From CAZFLM01 sp964519955 (GTDB lineage Bacteria > Armatimonadota > Chthonomonadetes > Chthonomonadales > CAJBBX01), in assembly GCA_964519955.1 (NCBI GenBank), contig CAZFLM010000022.1, positions 21,414 through 85,413 on the forward strand: a stretch of 64,000 nt of DNA. Reading direction: 5' to 3'. Numbering within the stretch: the first letter of the stretch is position 1; every line of letters begins with the position of its first letter. The notes beneath the pieces were generated by a model, which worked only from the letters and a program-made list of their open reading frames with translations, did no database searches and was not told the DNA's origin. A program made the position numbers and the translations under genes. This document shows positions 26,147-34,333 of the stretch, piece by piece.

Positions 26147-28121
26147 CGACGGCCTCCTCCGTGAGCACGGGCTGGATATAGGCCTCGGCCGTCCGTGTGA
26201 GGCGGTCGAACCACACACCCGAGCAATCGACCATGGGGAGCCACCAGGCGCTCGGGCGGTGCTCGGCGTGGCGCAGTCCGTTGCTCGTCAGGATGGCGTT
26301 CCGCACGAGGCGCACGCGCTCCATCTCCGCTTCACGCTCGATCCGCTCGGCCGCCTCGCGCGCGGCATTCGCTTCCGCGCCCCGCTCGATCTCCCACCGG
26401 TCCAGCTTGAGGCGGGCGATGCACTGCAGCAGCTCGCGGCGGCGGTCGTGCAGCTCGGCGATGCGCACGTCGAACGTCTCCCGCTTCTGCTCCTCGTCGG
26501 GCGTCCAGTCCTCGGTCGCGCGGAAGTGGTCGCCCTTGGCTTGCTCGGTCGTGCGCACCCCGTCCCGCACCTCGGCCAGCTCGCGATAGAGGCCGTCCAC
26601 GTGGCGCTGAATGGCCGCCGCCCGTGCCCGAATCTCTCGCAGACGGGCCTTCGCCTCGTCATACTCCGCCAGCTTCTGGCTCCAGCTCGCCTCGCTCTCG
26701 GCTAGGTGCCCCATCAGCGCGCGTGGTTGCCGCAGCGACGGCAGACGCTTCAGCAGCCGATCCTGCTCGTCCGCCACGTCCTGCCACCGCCGCGCGAACT
26801 CGGACGCCATGATCTCCCCGGCGCCCATCGTCGCCGCCAGATGCTCGGGCAGCGCGAACCGAGCGTGGAAGTCGGTCATCGAGTCCCACGTGTGGTAGTG
26901 CAGGCGCAGGATCGGGTGCGCTACGATCGGGACGCCATGGCCCCGGATGCGGTCGTTCATGCGGCGCGTCCGCGTCACGTACCCCGACCCCTCCTCGTTG
27001 AACACGAAGATGAACTCGCTGCCCAGCATCGAGATGAGCGCTACCGCCTTGCCGACGAGCGTGACGTCCGGGCCGAACCGGTCGCAGAGGACTTCCGCCA
27101 GGTCGCGCGCGCTGTTGAGCGGGCGTCGCAGCGGGATGCGGATGGGCGTGCGCGTCTCGATGTGGACCGCGCGCAGCGTCACGCGCAGGGTGCCGCGCCC
27201 GTCCTTCGGCAGCACCACGTCGAAGGGCAGTGCGCCGAGACCGAACTGATCGAGCGTGTAGATCTCGCTGCCGCCGACCGCCTCGTTGTAGGCGGCGGCA
27301 GCCAGCGCCCGGGTCTCATTGTTTAGGAATAGGTCCGCAAACTTAAACCGCGGTAGGTCGCAGGTCTCCGGGTTGAAGCGCAGCAGATCGGTGGTCGAGG
27401 TGACCGATACGTTCTGCGGCTGCGAGCCCAGCAGCAGCGAGAACACGTGCGGGAAGAGCGCCTGGTACAGGTCCGTCATGCGGGCGTGCGGGTGCTGCAG
27501 GCGGTAGTCTCTGGCCCGAGCCACCAGCCCGTCCGCCAGCGCCACCGCCTTCTCCCGACAGCAGAGCGACGCCACCGCATCGGTGGTGCCCCGGAAGCCC
27601 CACTCCAGCATCTGCTCCAGCGCGTCCCCCAGCTCGCAGAGCGACACGTTGTTCACGATGAGGTCGCGCGAACCCGTGTAGACCAGGCCGCGCCATCCCC
27701 ATGCCTCCGATACCCGGTTGAGGAACTCGGTGCGCTCGCGGCGGTCGCGGCCGGCCACGCGGCGGAAGGGGACTCCGGCGTTGATGAAGTCATGCCGAGT
27801 GGGGAAGACCTCGTTGCCGAACAGCCGCGAGATCTCGCCGGCTGCCGACCAGAGGTCCTTCGTCGCGCCGTCGTTGTGCGGCATCAGCTCGAACCGCGCG
27901 CCGTCCGAGCGCTGCACGCGGGCCTTGGCGAAGTAGTCGGTGTCGTGCACGCCCAGAACCAGCCGCCCGCCAACCCCGGTCTCCGCCAGCCAGCGCAGGA
28001 GCACCGCCTTCATCGGCTCGTCCCACCAGATCGTCTGGCCAAGCGCGAGGAAGGGCGTATCCGGGTATCGGGAACGCAGCTCGGTCAGCGTGGGCTCGAC
28101 CGACCGGTGAAGATCCGTCAC
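26106..28121 (-). CDS. Unrecognised 671-residue protein with a C-terminal coiled coil
   Basis: I do not recognise this family. It starts at GTG (28121) with GGAG about ten bases upstream. Residues 1-440 look like a folded cytoplasmic region without a signal peptide, rich in His, Asp, Arg and Trp motifs: FLALGQTIWWDEPMKAVLL, LVLGVHDTDYFAKARVQ, MPHNDGATKDLWSA, PILRLHYHTWDSMTDFH. Residues ~440-620 are a long charged coiled coil (DGLYRELAEVRDG, AAERIEREAEMERVRL), then a short tail with SAWWLPMVDCSGVWFDRL. It lies 123 bases downstream of the fructosamine kinase gene on the same strand and could share its transcript. Confidence 0.6.
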   Translation of the reverse strand: MTDLHRSVEPTLTELRSRYPDTPFLALGQTIWWDEPMKAVLLRWLAETGVGGRLVLGVHDTDYFAKARVQRSDGARFELMPHNDGATKDLWSAAGEISRLFGNEVFPTRHDFINAGVPFRRVAGRDRRERTEFLNRVSEAWGWRGLVYTGSRDLIVNNVSLCELGDALEQMLEWGFRGTTDAVASLCCREKAVALADGLVARARDYRLQHPHARMTDLYQALFPHVFSLLLGSQPQNVSVTSTTDLLRFNPETCDLPRFKFADLFLNNETRALAAAAYNEAVGGSEIYTLDQFGLGALPFDVVLPKDGRGTLRVTLRAVHIETRTPIRIPLRRPLNSARDLAEVLCDRFGPDVTLVGKAVALISMLGSEFIFVFNEEGSGYVTRTRRMNDRIRGHGVPIVAHPILRLHYHTWDSMTDFHARFALPEHLAATMGAGEIMASEFARRWQDVADEQDRLLKRLPSLRQPRALMGHLAESEASWSQKLAEYDEAKARLREIRARAAAIQRHVDGLYRELAEVRDGVRTTEQAKGDHFRATEDWTPDEEQKRETFDVRIAELHDRRRELLQCIARLKLDRWEIERGAEANAAREAAERIEREAEMERVRLVRNAILTSNGLRHAEHRPSAWWLPMVDCSGVWFDRLTRTAEAYIQPVLTEEAVVSAASARTPVAAP

Positions 28122-28167
28122 GAGGTGTGCTCCATGGTGTCATCGATCTCGGGCCGCGGGCTGCTCA

Positions 28168-28185
28168 CCCGTATGGACGTACGGG
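28168..28185. repeat. Small hairpin upstream of the 671-residue protein gene
   Basis: CCCGTA TGGACG TACGGG: a perfect 6-bp stem and a 6-base loop in the 123-bp spacer between the two minus-strand genes. It may be a weak terminator or processing site. Confidence 0.35.
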
Positions 28186-28244
28186 GCACTCCAGGCCGCG
28201 GTTCCGTGAAGCGTGGCATCGTCACCATGCATCGTGGCAGTGTA

Positions 28245-29135
28245 CTACATGAGGTAGGGCATGCAGGCTCGGTCGACGTCGGGGCCGTACTGCTCGCCGA
28301 AGTGGTTCAGGTGGACCAGGAGCGGCAGGAGCTGCAGCAGCAGGCGCCGCTCCGGGTAGCCGGCGTCCAGCGGATACGCGTGCCGGTACGCCTCCATCAT
28401 GCCCGCCGGGAAGCCGCCGAACAGCTCGATGTACGCGATCTCCACCTCGCGGTCCGCGCGATAGACAGCCGGGTCCACCAGCGCCGCGTCGTCGCCCACG
28501 GGCAGGAAGTTGCCCGACCACAGGTCGCCGTGAACCAGGCAGGGGCGCGCTTCACGCGGCAGCAGGTCGTCGATCCGCTCGCAAATGCGCATCAGGCAGT
28601 GCTCGCGCTGCGGATGCAGCCTCCGCCCGCGCCGCGCGATGTCGATCTGCGGGAGGAGACGGCGGTCGCGGTAGAACTCGGGCCACGTCGGCGCGGGCGC
28701 GTTCACCTGCGGCAGGATGCCGATGAAGTTGTCGCGCTCCAGCCCGAACGAGCCGGCCGCAGCCCCCGTCGACCGGTGCATCTCGGCCAGCCCCTCGCCG
28801 AACCGATGCGCGAACCGCGTCGGGTTGCTCGGCTGCCGAACGTCGACGTACTCCATCGCGAGGAAGGGGAGGCGGGCCTCCGGCCCATCTGCCCAGAGCA
28901 CCGGCTCCGGCACGCGGAGCGCCCGGGCCGCCGCGAGGCGCCGCAGGCCGTCTGCCTCTGCCTCGAAGAAGCCCGCCGGAGCGTCCAGCCGCCACTTCAC
29001 GAAGAGCGTCTCTCCGTCGGCATCCACCCGCGCCGCCTGGTTGATCATCCCGCCGCCTATGGAGGAGACCCCGCGCACTGGGCCGCCGAGCCGGTCCTCC
29101 AGACGGGCAGCGATTTCGGCGGGAAGGGCGTTCAC
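28245..29135 (-). CDS. Fructosamine/ketosamine-3-kinase family protein
   Basis: A 296-residue protein of the fructosamine-3-kinase family, which phosphorylates sugar adducts on proteins so that they fall off. The kinase signature CLVHGDLWSGNFLPV holds the catalytic Asp, and DPAVYRADREVEIAYIELFG is the family's metal-binding stretch. The ATP-lobe LFVKWRLD and GFFEAEADGLRRLA are also present. The start is GTG overlapping the TGA of the upstream phosphatase gene (GTGA), so translation is coupled. Bacterial members often act on ribulosamines or erythrulosamines rather than fructosamines. Confidence 0.9.
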   Translation of the reverse strand: MNALPAEIAARLEDRLGGPVRGVSSIGGGMINQAARVDADGETLFVKWRLDAPAGFFEAEADGLRRLAAARALRVPEPVLWADGPEARLPFLAMEYVDVRQPSNPTRFAHRFGEGLAEMHRSTGAAAGSFGLERDNFIGILPQVNAPAPTWPEFYRDRRLLPQIDIARRGRRLHPQREHCLMRICERIDDLLPREARPCLVHGDLWSGNFLPVGDDAALVDPAVYRADREVEIAYIELFGGFPAGMMEAYRHAYPLDAGYPERRLLLQLLPLLVHLNHFGEQYGPDVDRACMPYLM

Positions 29136-29593
29136 AGGCCGCGTTCCTTGCGTATCGTATCCAGAAGGCGCGCCGTCGCGCCGTCGAGCAGCTCGTAGAC
29201 GCGGTCGAACCGGCCGTCGTAGTACGGATCGGGCACCTCGTCGCAGCCCGACTCCGGATCGTAGCTCATCATGGGGCGAACCACCGCGCTGCCCGAGCCG
29301 ATCCGGCGGACATCGGCCAGGTTCTCGTCGTCCATCGTGATCACGTAGTCGAAGCGGTTCAGGTCCTCTGGCAGGATGCGGCGGGCGCGGTGCTCGTAGG
29401 CGATGTGGTGGCGGCGCAGCACGCCCTGGGTGCCGGGGTGCGGCGGCTCTCCCACATGCCAATGCCCGGTTCCCGCGGAGTCGACCTCGATCTGGTCTGC
29501 TAGACCCGCCTCCCGTACTTTGTGGCTGAAGATGGCCTCGGCCATGGTCGACCGGCAGATGTTGCCGAGGCAGACGAACAACACGCGCGTCAT
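29132..29593 (-). CDS. Low-molecular-weight protein-tyrosine-phosphatase family protein
   Basis: A 153-residue enzyme beginning MTRVLFVCLGNICRST, the P-loop CX5R signature with nucleophile Cys8 and Arg14. The general acid loop is VPDPYYDG. ATG at 29593 is preceded by AAAGGA. It is translationally coupled to the fructosamine kinase gene. Some members of this family beside fructosamine kinases remove phosphate from ribulosamine 5-phosphate adducts on protein; that is more likely here than tyrosine signalling (inference from context). Confidence 0.92.
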   Translation of the reverse strand: MTRVLFVCLGNICRSTMAEAIFSHKVREAGLADQIEVDSAGTGHWHVGEPPHPGTQGVLRRHHIAYEHRARRILPEDLNRFDYVITMDDENLADVRRIGSGSAVVRPMMSYDPESGCDEVPDPYYDGRFDRVYELLDGATARLLDTIRKERGL

Positions 29594-29735
29594 GCAGAGT
29601 CCTTTCGAGCGGTTGGTACCGGCTTCAGAATACCCTGGGATCGTGCGAGGCACTGCGAGGTTGCACGCGTGCTCGTGGAACAGTCTGAAGGCGCCGGAAT
29701 CCGGCTGGTTGTCGGGCGTCAGGACTCCAATTCGG

Positions 29736-29765
29736 TTGACAACCGACCGAAAAAGCTGTTACACT
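29736..29765 (+). promoter_or_regulatory. Sigma-70-type promoter for the NlpC/P60 gene
   Basis: A perfect TTGACA (29736-29741), 18 bases, TACACT (29760-29765, 4/6). The surrounding stretch is AT-richer than average. RNA would start near 29772, about 120 bases before the ATG at 29891. Confidence 0.65.
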
Positions 29766-29890
29766 GCCGCAGATTCGGGTGTCTATCACAGTGTTGCGTG
29801 GCAGACACCATCCCTAAGGCGACAATTGAATAGCGCAGGCACCCCAAACGCAACCTAGTGTGCCGACACACCGCCACGGAAGGACAGGCT

Positions 29891-31522
29891 ATGGCAATAC
29901 GCCTCCGACTTCGCTGGGCGCTCTTGTGCGTCGCGGCTACTCAGGGAGCGCTTCTGGCTATCAGTGCCGAGGCATCCCAAACGGTGACCGTCGGGCGAGG
30001 CGACTCGATCGACAGCTTGGCCCGGAAGTACCACGTCTCCACCAGTGACATCGCGCGAGCAAACGGCATCAAGCCGGATGCAATGGTGCGCGACGGCACC
30101 AAACTCACTATCCCCGATCCCCCCAAGCCCGTTCTGAACGCGGCTACCATTCGCGTCGCCTCGACGGTTCAGGGCGATCGCATCGGCGTGCGCCTCGGGC
30201 CCGGCCAGGAGTACCGCCGCGTCGCGATGGTCGACCATGGCGACCGCGTCGTGGCGACTCACCGGCTGAACGAGTGGACGCAGGTCCAGTTGGCTGGCGG
30301 CAAGACGGGCTGGATCAAGAGCGAGTTCCTGAGCGCTCCGACTGCGGCTGCGCCGGCTCCGGCGCCTGCAGTGGCCCAGCGCCCTGCCGTCCCGGCCAAG
30401 CCCGCGCCCGCCCGCCAGATGGCCACCCTCAAGGGCGACAATGTGATGCTGAGGACCCAGGCGTCCGCCGCTTCGGCGGGCAAGGGGCTCCTGGACCGCG
30501 GCGCCACCGGGCTCGTAGTCGCTCGGCAGAGCGGGTGGGTGCAGCTCAAGTTCAACTCCGGCAGATCCGGATGGGTGCGCGGCGACTTCGTTCGCGAGTT
30601 CTCCAAGGCCGCACCGACGGTTGCGTCTGCCAACTCCGGCCCCAAGGTTGTCACCATCAAGGGCGACAACGTGTCGCTGCGGGCCGCGGCTGCGGTGTCC
30701 AGCAAGCGCCTCGCGCTGATCAACCACGGCGATCACCTGAGCGTGGTCTCGACGTCGGGCCAGTGGGCGAAGGTCGCCTGCAGTGGCCAGACCGGCTGGG
30801 TCCGCCGCGACCTGCTCACCTCGACGCTGTCGGGCTCGGGTTCGAGCGGCACCCGCGTGGCCTGTGTGCGGGGCGACCGCGTTTCCATCCGCACCAAGCC
30901 GGACGCCACCAGCCGCCGCCTGACGATGGTCGACGACGGTCAGCGCCTGCGCATCGTGGGCCGGCAGGACGGTTGGGCGCAGATCAAGCTCGCCAGCGGC
31001 AAGACCGGCTGGATTCGCGACGACTTCGTCGGCTATACGGCCGCCCGCGTCGCCCGCGTCGAGCGCCGGAGCACCCGCCTCGCGTCCAACCGCCGCAGCC
31101 ATCGCCGCGGATCGTGGAGGCACTACAGCAGCCGGCCCGAGTCCGATGCGCCCGAGGCGTCGGACGACGTCATTCGCACCGCCTACAACTATCGCGGCAC
31201 CCGCTACCGCTACGGCGCGAGCGGCGGCGGCGGGTTCGACTGCTCCGGCTTCACCAGCTACGTCTACCGCAAGCAGGGCGTCGCGCTGCCGCACTCGGCG
31301 GCGGGGCAGTTCCAGGAAGGCAAGCGGGTCAAGTCCGGCGAACTGAAGCCCGGCGACCTGGTCTTCTTCCATACGACGCGCCGCGGCATCTCGCACGTCG
31401 GTATGTTCGTGGGGAAGGGCAAGTTCATTCACGCGTCCAGCGCCGGCGGCCGGGTGCGCGTCGACAGCCTGAACGACGGCTACTACCAGTCGCGCTACCG
31501 CGGGGCACGCCGCGTCCGCTAG
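29891..31522 (+). CDS. Secreted LysM-SH3b-NlpC/P60 cell wall peptidase
   Basis: A 543-residue protein. It has a signal peptide (1-29, RWALLCVAATQGALLAISAE), a LysM domain (VTVGRGDSIDSLARKY, IKPDAMVRDGTKLTIP) and four SH3b repeats (about 85-150, 175-235, 250-315 and 320-380), each ending in a GWI/GWV element. A basic linker precedes a C-terminal NlpC/P60 endopeptidase (~425-540). The catalytic triad is Cys451 in FDCSGF, His502 in SHVGMF and His514 in FIHAS. The family cleaves peptide bonds in peptidoglycan stems. ATG at 29891 is chosen because GGAAGGACA precedes it and it gives the signal peptide. Confidence 0.93.
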   Translation: MAIRLRLRWALLCVAATQGALLAISAEASQTVTVGRGDSIDSLARKYHVSTSDIARANGIKPDAMVRDGTKLTIPDPPKPVLNAATIRVASTVQGDRIGVRLGPGQEYRRVAMVDHGDRVVATHRLNEWTQVQLAGGKTGWIKSEFLSAPTAAAPAPAPAVAQRPAVPAKPAPARQMATLKGDNVMLRTQASAASAGKGLLDRGATGLVVARQSGWVQLKFNSGRSGWVRGDFVREFSKAAPTVASANSGPKVVTIKGDNVSLRAAAAVSSKRLALINHGDHLSVVSTSGQWAKVACSGQTGWVRRDLLTSTLSGSGSSGTRVACVRGDRVSIRTKPDATSRRLTMVDDGQRLRIVGRQDGWAQIKLASGKTGWIRDDFVGYTAARVARVERRSTRLASNRRSHRRGSWRHYSSRPESDAPEASDDVIRTAYNYRGTRYRYGASGGGGFDCSGFTSYVYRKQGVALPHSAAGQFQEGKRVKSGELKPGDLVFFHTTRRGISHVGMFVGKGKFIHASSAGGRVRVDSLNDGYYQSRYRGARRVR

Positions 31523-31532
31523 CCGAGCCCGG

Positions 31533-31640
31533 CCGCGGTAGGATGGGCCTCCGTGCCCGTCCAGAGCCTGCTGCGGTAGGATGGGCCTCCGTGCCCGTCC
31601 AGAGGCCGCTGCGGTAGGATGGGCCTCCGTGCCCGTCACG
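31533..31640 (+). repeat. Three tandem copies of the hairpin repeat, 38-bp period
   Basis: The core GGATGGGCCTCCGTGCCCGT starts at 31541, 31579 and 31617, exactly 38 bases apart, joined by near-identical linkers such as CCAGAGCCTGCTGCGGTA. The last unit ends in CACGCG instead of CCAGAG. Each core can form an 8-bp stem with a 6-base loop. Confidence 0.92.
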
Positions 31641-31660
31641 CGAAGGTCGCCATCCATATG

Positions 31661-31696
31661 ACAAGGGGTTCCTCCACACACGGAGGAGCCCCTTGT
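31661..31696 (+). terminator. 15-bp stem hairpin after the NlpC/P60 gene
   Basis: ACAAGGGGTTCCTCC (31661-31675), a 6-base loop, and GGAGGAGCCCCTTGT (31682-31696) pair over 15 bases with one G-T pair. This is the strongest hairpin between this gene and cysE. No T-run follows, and its right arm touches the -35 of the next promoter. Confidence 0.7.
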
Positions 31697-31724
31697 TGCG
31701 TGAATGGCGTCAAGATGCTATACT
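31696..31724 (+). promoter_or_regulatory. Probable promoter for cysE
   Basis: TTGCGT (31696-31701), 17 bases, TATACT (31719-31724, 5/6) in an AT-rich patch. The -35 is weak, but the -10 and spacing are good. RNA would start near 31731, about 200 bases before cysE. Confidence 0.5.
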
Positions 31725-31856
31725 TTTCTCTACCTTTCGGCCCACGGCGGCCCGTGCACCCACGTGCCGGGCGCAAGTGGCGGCTGCCGTGCGTAGAGTC
31801 GACCGTGCGAGCGGTTGCCCCTCGCACAAGTCCGCCTTAGCCTGGATCATGCGCGA

Positions 31857-31915
31857 GAGCCGTGGTGGGATGGGCCTCCGTGCCCGTCCGGTGGCACTCA
31901 TGCATCAGTCGAGTT
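31857..31915 (+). repeat. Dispersed hairpin repeat copy before cysE
   Basis: The long form: GAGCCGTGGTGGGATGGGCC, TCCGTGCCCGTCCG, then GTGGCACTCATGCATCAG. It lies in the cysE leader and ends just before the cysE ribosome binding site AGGAG (31916-31920). Confidence 0.85.
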
Positions 31916-31927
31916 AGGAGCAAGTGG

Positions 31928-32635
31928 TTGTTCGCCCGTTTGCGAGAGGACGTCCAGTCCGTCATGCGCCGCGACCCCGCGGCGCGTAACCTGTGGACCG
32001 TCCTCATCTACCCGGGGTTCCACGCCATCCTGTGGCACCGGGTGGCGCACGCCTTCTGGACAACCAAGCTCCCGCCCCGCGAGTGCTGGAAGTGGCTGGC
32101 TCGCGCCATCTCGCACGTCTCGCGCGGCCTCACCGGCGTCGAGATCCATCCGGGCGCGCAGATCGGCAGGCGCTTCTTCATCGACCACGGCATGGGAGTG
32201 GTCATCGGCGAAACGGCCGTCATCGGCGACGATGTTCTGATGTACCACGGCGTCACCCTGGGCGGCACCAGCCTGGAGAAGGTGAAGCGCCACCCGACCA
32301 TCGGCAGCAACGTGATGATCGGCATGGGCGCCAAGATCGTGGGCGCCGTCACCATCGGCGACAACTGCAAGATCGGCGCGAACGCCGTCGTCAACAAGGA
32401 TATCCCGCCCAACTGCAGCGTGGTGGGCATCCCCGGCAGGATCGTCGTGCGCGATGGCCTTCGCGTGGATGACGACGTGCCGGTGATGGACAACGTCATC
32501 AACCGTGTGGACCCGCAGGACGCCGTCGTGCGTGAGCTGCGCCAGAGGGTGGAGCTGCTCGAGCAGCACATCGAGAAGCTGGAGCAGCACCTGCGAGACC
32601 ACGAGGAGTTCGAGGACCCGCGGCCGGCGCGCTAG
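31928..32635 (+). CDS. cysE: Serine O-acetyltransferase CysE
   Basis: Makes O-acetylserine from serine and acetyl-CoA, the first step of cysteine synthesis. I chose TTG at 31928 because AGGAG lies 7 bases upstream and the protein then begins FARLREDVQSVMRRDPAAR, the usual CysE start. Left-handed beta-helix hexapeptide repeats follow: EIHPGAQIGRRFFIDHGMGV, VIGETAVIGDDVLMYHGVTL, HPTIGSNVMIGMGAKIVGAV. The C-terminal ~45 residues form an extra short coiled coil (LRQRVELLEQHIEKLEQHL). The 235-residue length fits the short bacterial type. cysK is not adjacent. Confidence 0.94.
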   Translation: MFARLREDVQSVMRRDPAARNLWTVLIYPGFHAILWHRVAHAFWTTKLPPRECWKWLARAISHVSRGLTGVEIHPGAQIGRRFFIDHGMGVVIGETAVIGDDVLMYHGVTLGGTSLEKVKRHPTIGSNVMIGMGAKIVGAVTIGDNCKIGANAVVNKDIPPNCSVVGIPGRIVVRDGLRVDDDVPVMDNVINRVDPQDAVVRELRQRVELLEQHIEKLEQHLRDHEEFEDPRPAR

Positions 32636-32707
32636 CATGGCGCCCGGATCGCTTCCACCGAGCGCCCCAATGGCGCCTCGGCACTACATATGGACAGAGG
32701 CCATTCC

Positions 32708-34180
32708 ATGTCGCATCGCCGTCTGAAGGCGGCTAGTATCTGCTGCATCGTGTGCGTGACTGCCGGCGCGGCTGCCACGCTGGGCGCCACCCGCCGCGAC
32801 CCCGCCGCCGTCCCGTCCGGCGTCTCCGTTGCGGGCATGCCGTGGGGGGGCAAGACCCGCGCCGCCGCGCGCGACTCCCTGCTCGGCTGGATGAAGCGCG
32901 CCGGCGACCACGCCGTCGTGCTCTCCGCTGCGCTGCCGAATGCCGCCGCGCGCGAGTGGAGCGCGCCCTGCGCCAAGCTGGGCCTCACGGTCGACGTGGA
33001 CAGAACCGTGGGCGCGGCCCTGGCGGTGGGGCAGGACGAGGGGCTCTATCAGCGCGTCGTGGGCCTGGTGTCCGGCCGGCGTCCGGTGACCGTGCCCGTG
33101 GCGTGGCGCTTCGATGAGGCGGCCGCCAAGCGCTACCTCGCCAACGCCGTCCTTCCCTCGATCCGGCGGCCCGCCAAGGACGCTCGCTACCTCGTGCGCG
33201 GCGGCGGCGCCCAGGTCGTGCCGGAGCAGTCCGGCCTCGACGTCGATATGAAGGCCGCCCTGGACGCCATCCGCGCCACCGATCCGCAGAGCGGCGCCGA
33301 GGTCGCGCTGCCGCTCAAGGTGGTCCAGCCCCGCATCACGTCGTCGCAGCTCGCGGGCATCGAGGGCGAGGTCTCCTCGTTCAGCACCCACTACAGCGAG
33401 CGAGGCAACCGCGCCCGCAACATCGAGGTCGCCTGCCGCCACATCGACGGCACCGTGCTGCTCCCCGGCGACGTGTTCTCCTACAACGCCGTCGTCGGCC
33501 CCCGGGAGTCCGAAGCCGGTTTTCGCATGGCGCCGGTCATCATCCGCGGCAAGCTCGAGGACGGCATGGGTGGCGGTGTCTGCCAGGTCTCGACAACGCT
33601 CTACAATGCCGCGCTCCTGGCCGACCTGGAGATCGTCTCGCGCACGCACCACGCGTTCCCCGTGCACTACGTCTCGCCCGGGCGCGACGCTACCGTGGCC
33701 TACGGCTCGATCGACTTCCGGTTCAAGAACAACACGGACGCCCCGATCGCGGTGGCCGCGGATGGCTCCGGTGGCCGCGTGCTGATGCGGGTGTTCGGTA
33801 AGCGCGTGCCCGGCCGCGAGGTCCGGCTGGAGCGCACAGGCGTCGAGACGATCGACGCGCCCGTCAAGACCACCGTCGACCCCAAGCTGCCGCTCGGGAA
33901 GCGGGTCCTCGTCGATCCGGGCCGCAGTGGGCATCGCGCCCGCCTGTGGCGCGTGGTCAAGGTGAACGGTCAGCTCTCGAAGCGGGAGATGATTTCCAGC
34001 GACAGCTACTCGGCGTTCACGCGGATCGTGACGGTCAGCCCCGGGTTCGGGCGGTCTCGCACGCCGCGCCCGGCCGGGCAGCCCGTGGCGCCTGGAAGTG
34101 GGGGAGCGCCCGCGCCGGCCCCGTCCGCGTCCGGCGCCTCCGCCACCGCGCCGGCCAGCGCCGGCGGCACTGGGATGTAG
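32708..34180 (+). CDS. VanW-family secreted protein
   Basis: A 490-residue protein with a signal or anchor segment (LKAASICCIVCVTAGAAATL). A YoaR-like peptidoglycan-binding region (~residues 25-215) precedes the VanW domain (~220-350), with FSTHYSERGNRARNIEVAC, GTVLLPGDVFSYNAVVGPR and GGGVCQVSTTLYNAALLADL. A G5-like beta segment and a Pro/Ala/Ser tail end it. VanW proteins occur beside cell-envelope genes; the biochemical role is not established. ATG at 32708 follows AGAGG; an in-frame ATG at 32690 is the alternative. A 40-bp perfect palindrome follows the gene. Confidence 0.9.
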   Translation: MSHRRLKAASICCIVCVTAGAAATLGATRRDPAAVPSGVSVAGMPWGGKTRAAARDSLLGWMKRAGDHAVVLSAALPNAAAREWSAPCAKLGLTVDVDRTVGAALAVGQDEGLYQRVVGLVSGRRPVTVPVAWRFDEAAAKRYLANAVLPSIRRPAKDARYLVRGGGAQVVPEQSGLDVDMKAALDAIRATDPQSGAEVALPLKVVQPRITSSQLAGIEGEVSSFSTHYSERGNRARNIEVACRHIDGTVLLPGDVFSYNAVVGPRESEAGFRMAPVIIRGKLEDGMGGGVCQVSTTLYNAALLADLEIVSRTHHAFPVHYVSPGRDATVAYGSIDFRFKNNTDAPIAVAADGSGGRVLMRVFGKRVPGREVRLERTGVETIDAPVKTTVDPKLPLGKRVLVDPGRSGHRARLWRVVKVNGQLSKREMISSDSYSAFTRIVTVSPGFGRSRTPRPAGQPVAPGSGGAPAPAPSASGASATAPASAGGTGM

Positions 34181-34200
34181 TCACCACTCAGATTCGGACG

Positions 34201-34240
34201 AGAGAAGGGCCCCGGTTCGCGCGAACCGGGGCCCTTCTCT
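34201..34240. terminator. Perfect 40-bp palindrome, terminator before the division cluster
   Basis: AGAGAAGGGCCCCGGTTCGC is followed at once by its exact reverse complement. In RNA it would form a stem of about 18 bp. CTGTTT follows, a short T-containing tail. It separates the VanW gene from the mraZ promoter and being symmetrical could stop transcription in both directions. Confidence 0.85.
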
Positions 34241-34303
34241 CTGTTTCCGGCATCGCCAGACAAAACCAAGTGGAAAACGAGTGCCGAATCGGGTGCGAGG
34301 CCC

Positions 34304-34333
34304 TTGACAGTATAGAGCCCCGCGTTATATCAT
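34304..34333 (+). promoter_or_regulatory. Promoter of the division and cell wall cluster (Pmra)
   Basis: A perfect TTGACA (34304-34309), 18 bases, TATCAT (34328-34333, 5/6); TATATC at 34326 with a 16-base spacer is the alternative -10. It is directly followed by the four operator-like repeats, and mraZ starts about 67 bases downstream of the -10. Confidence 0.8.

Noticed and set aside
32690..32707. ATG at 32690 as the VanW-family start
   Set aside because: The ATG at 32708 has AGAGG upstream and begins directly at the signal segment, whereas the earlier ATG has no ribosome binding site.
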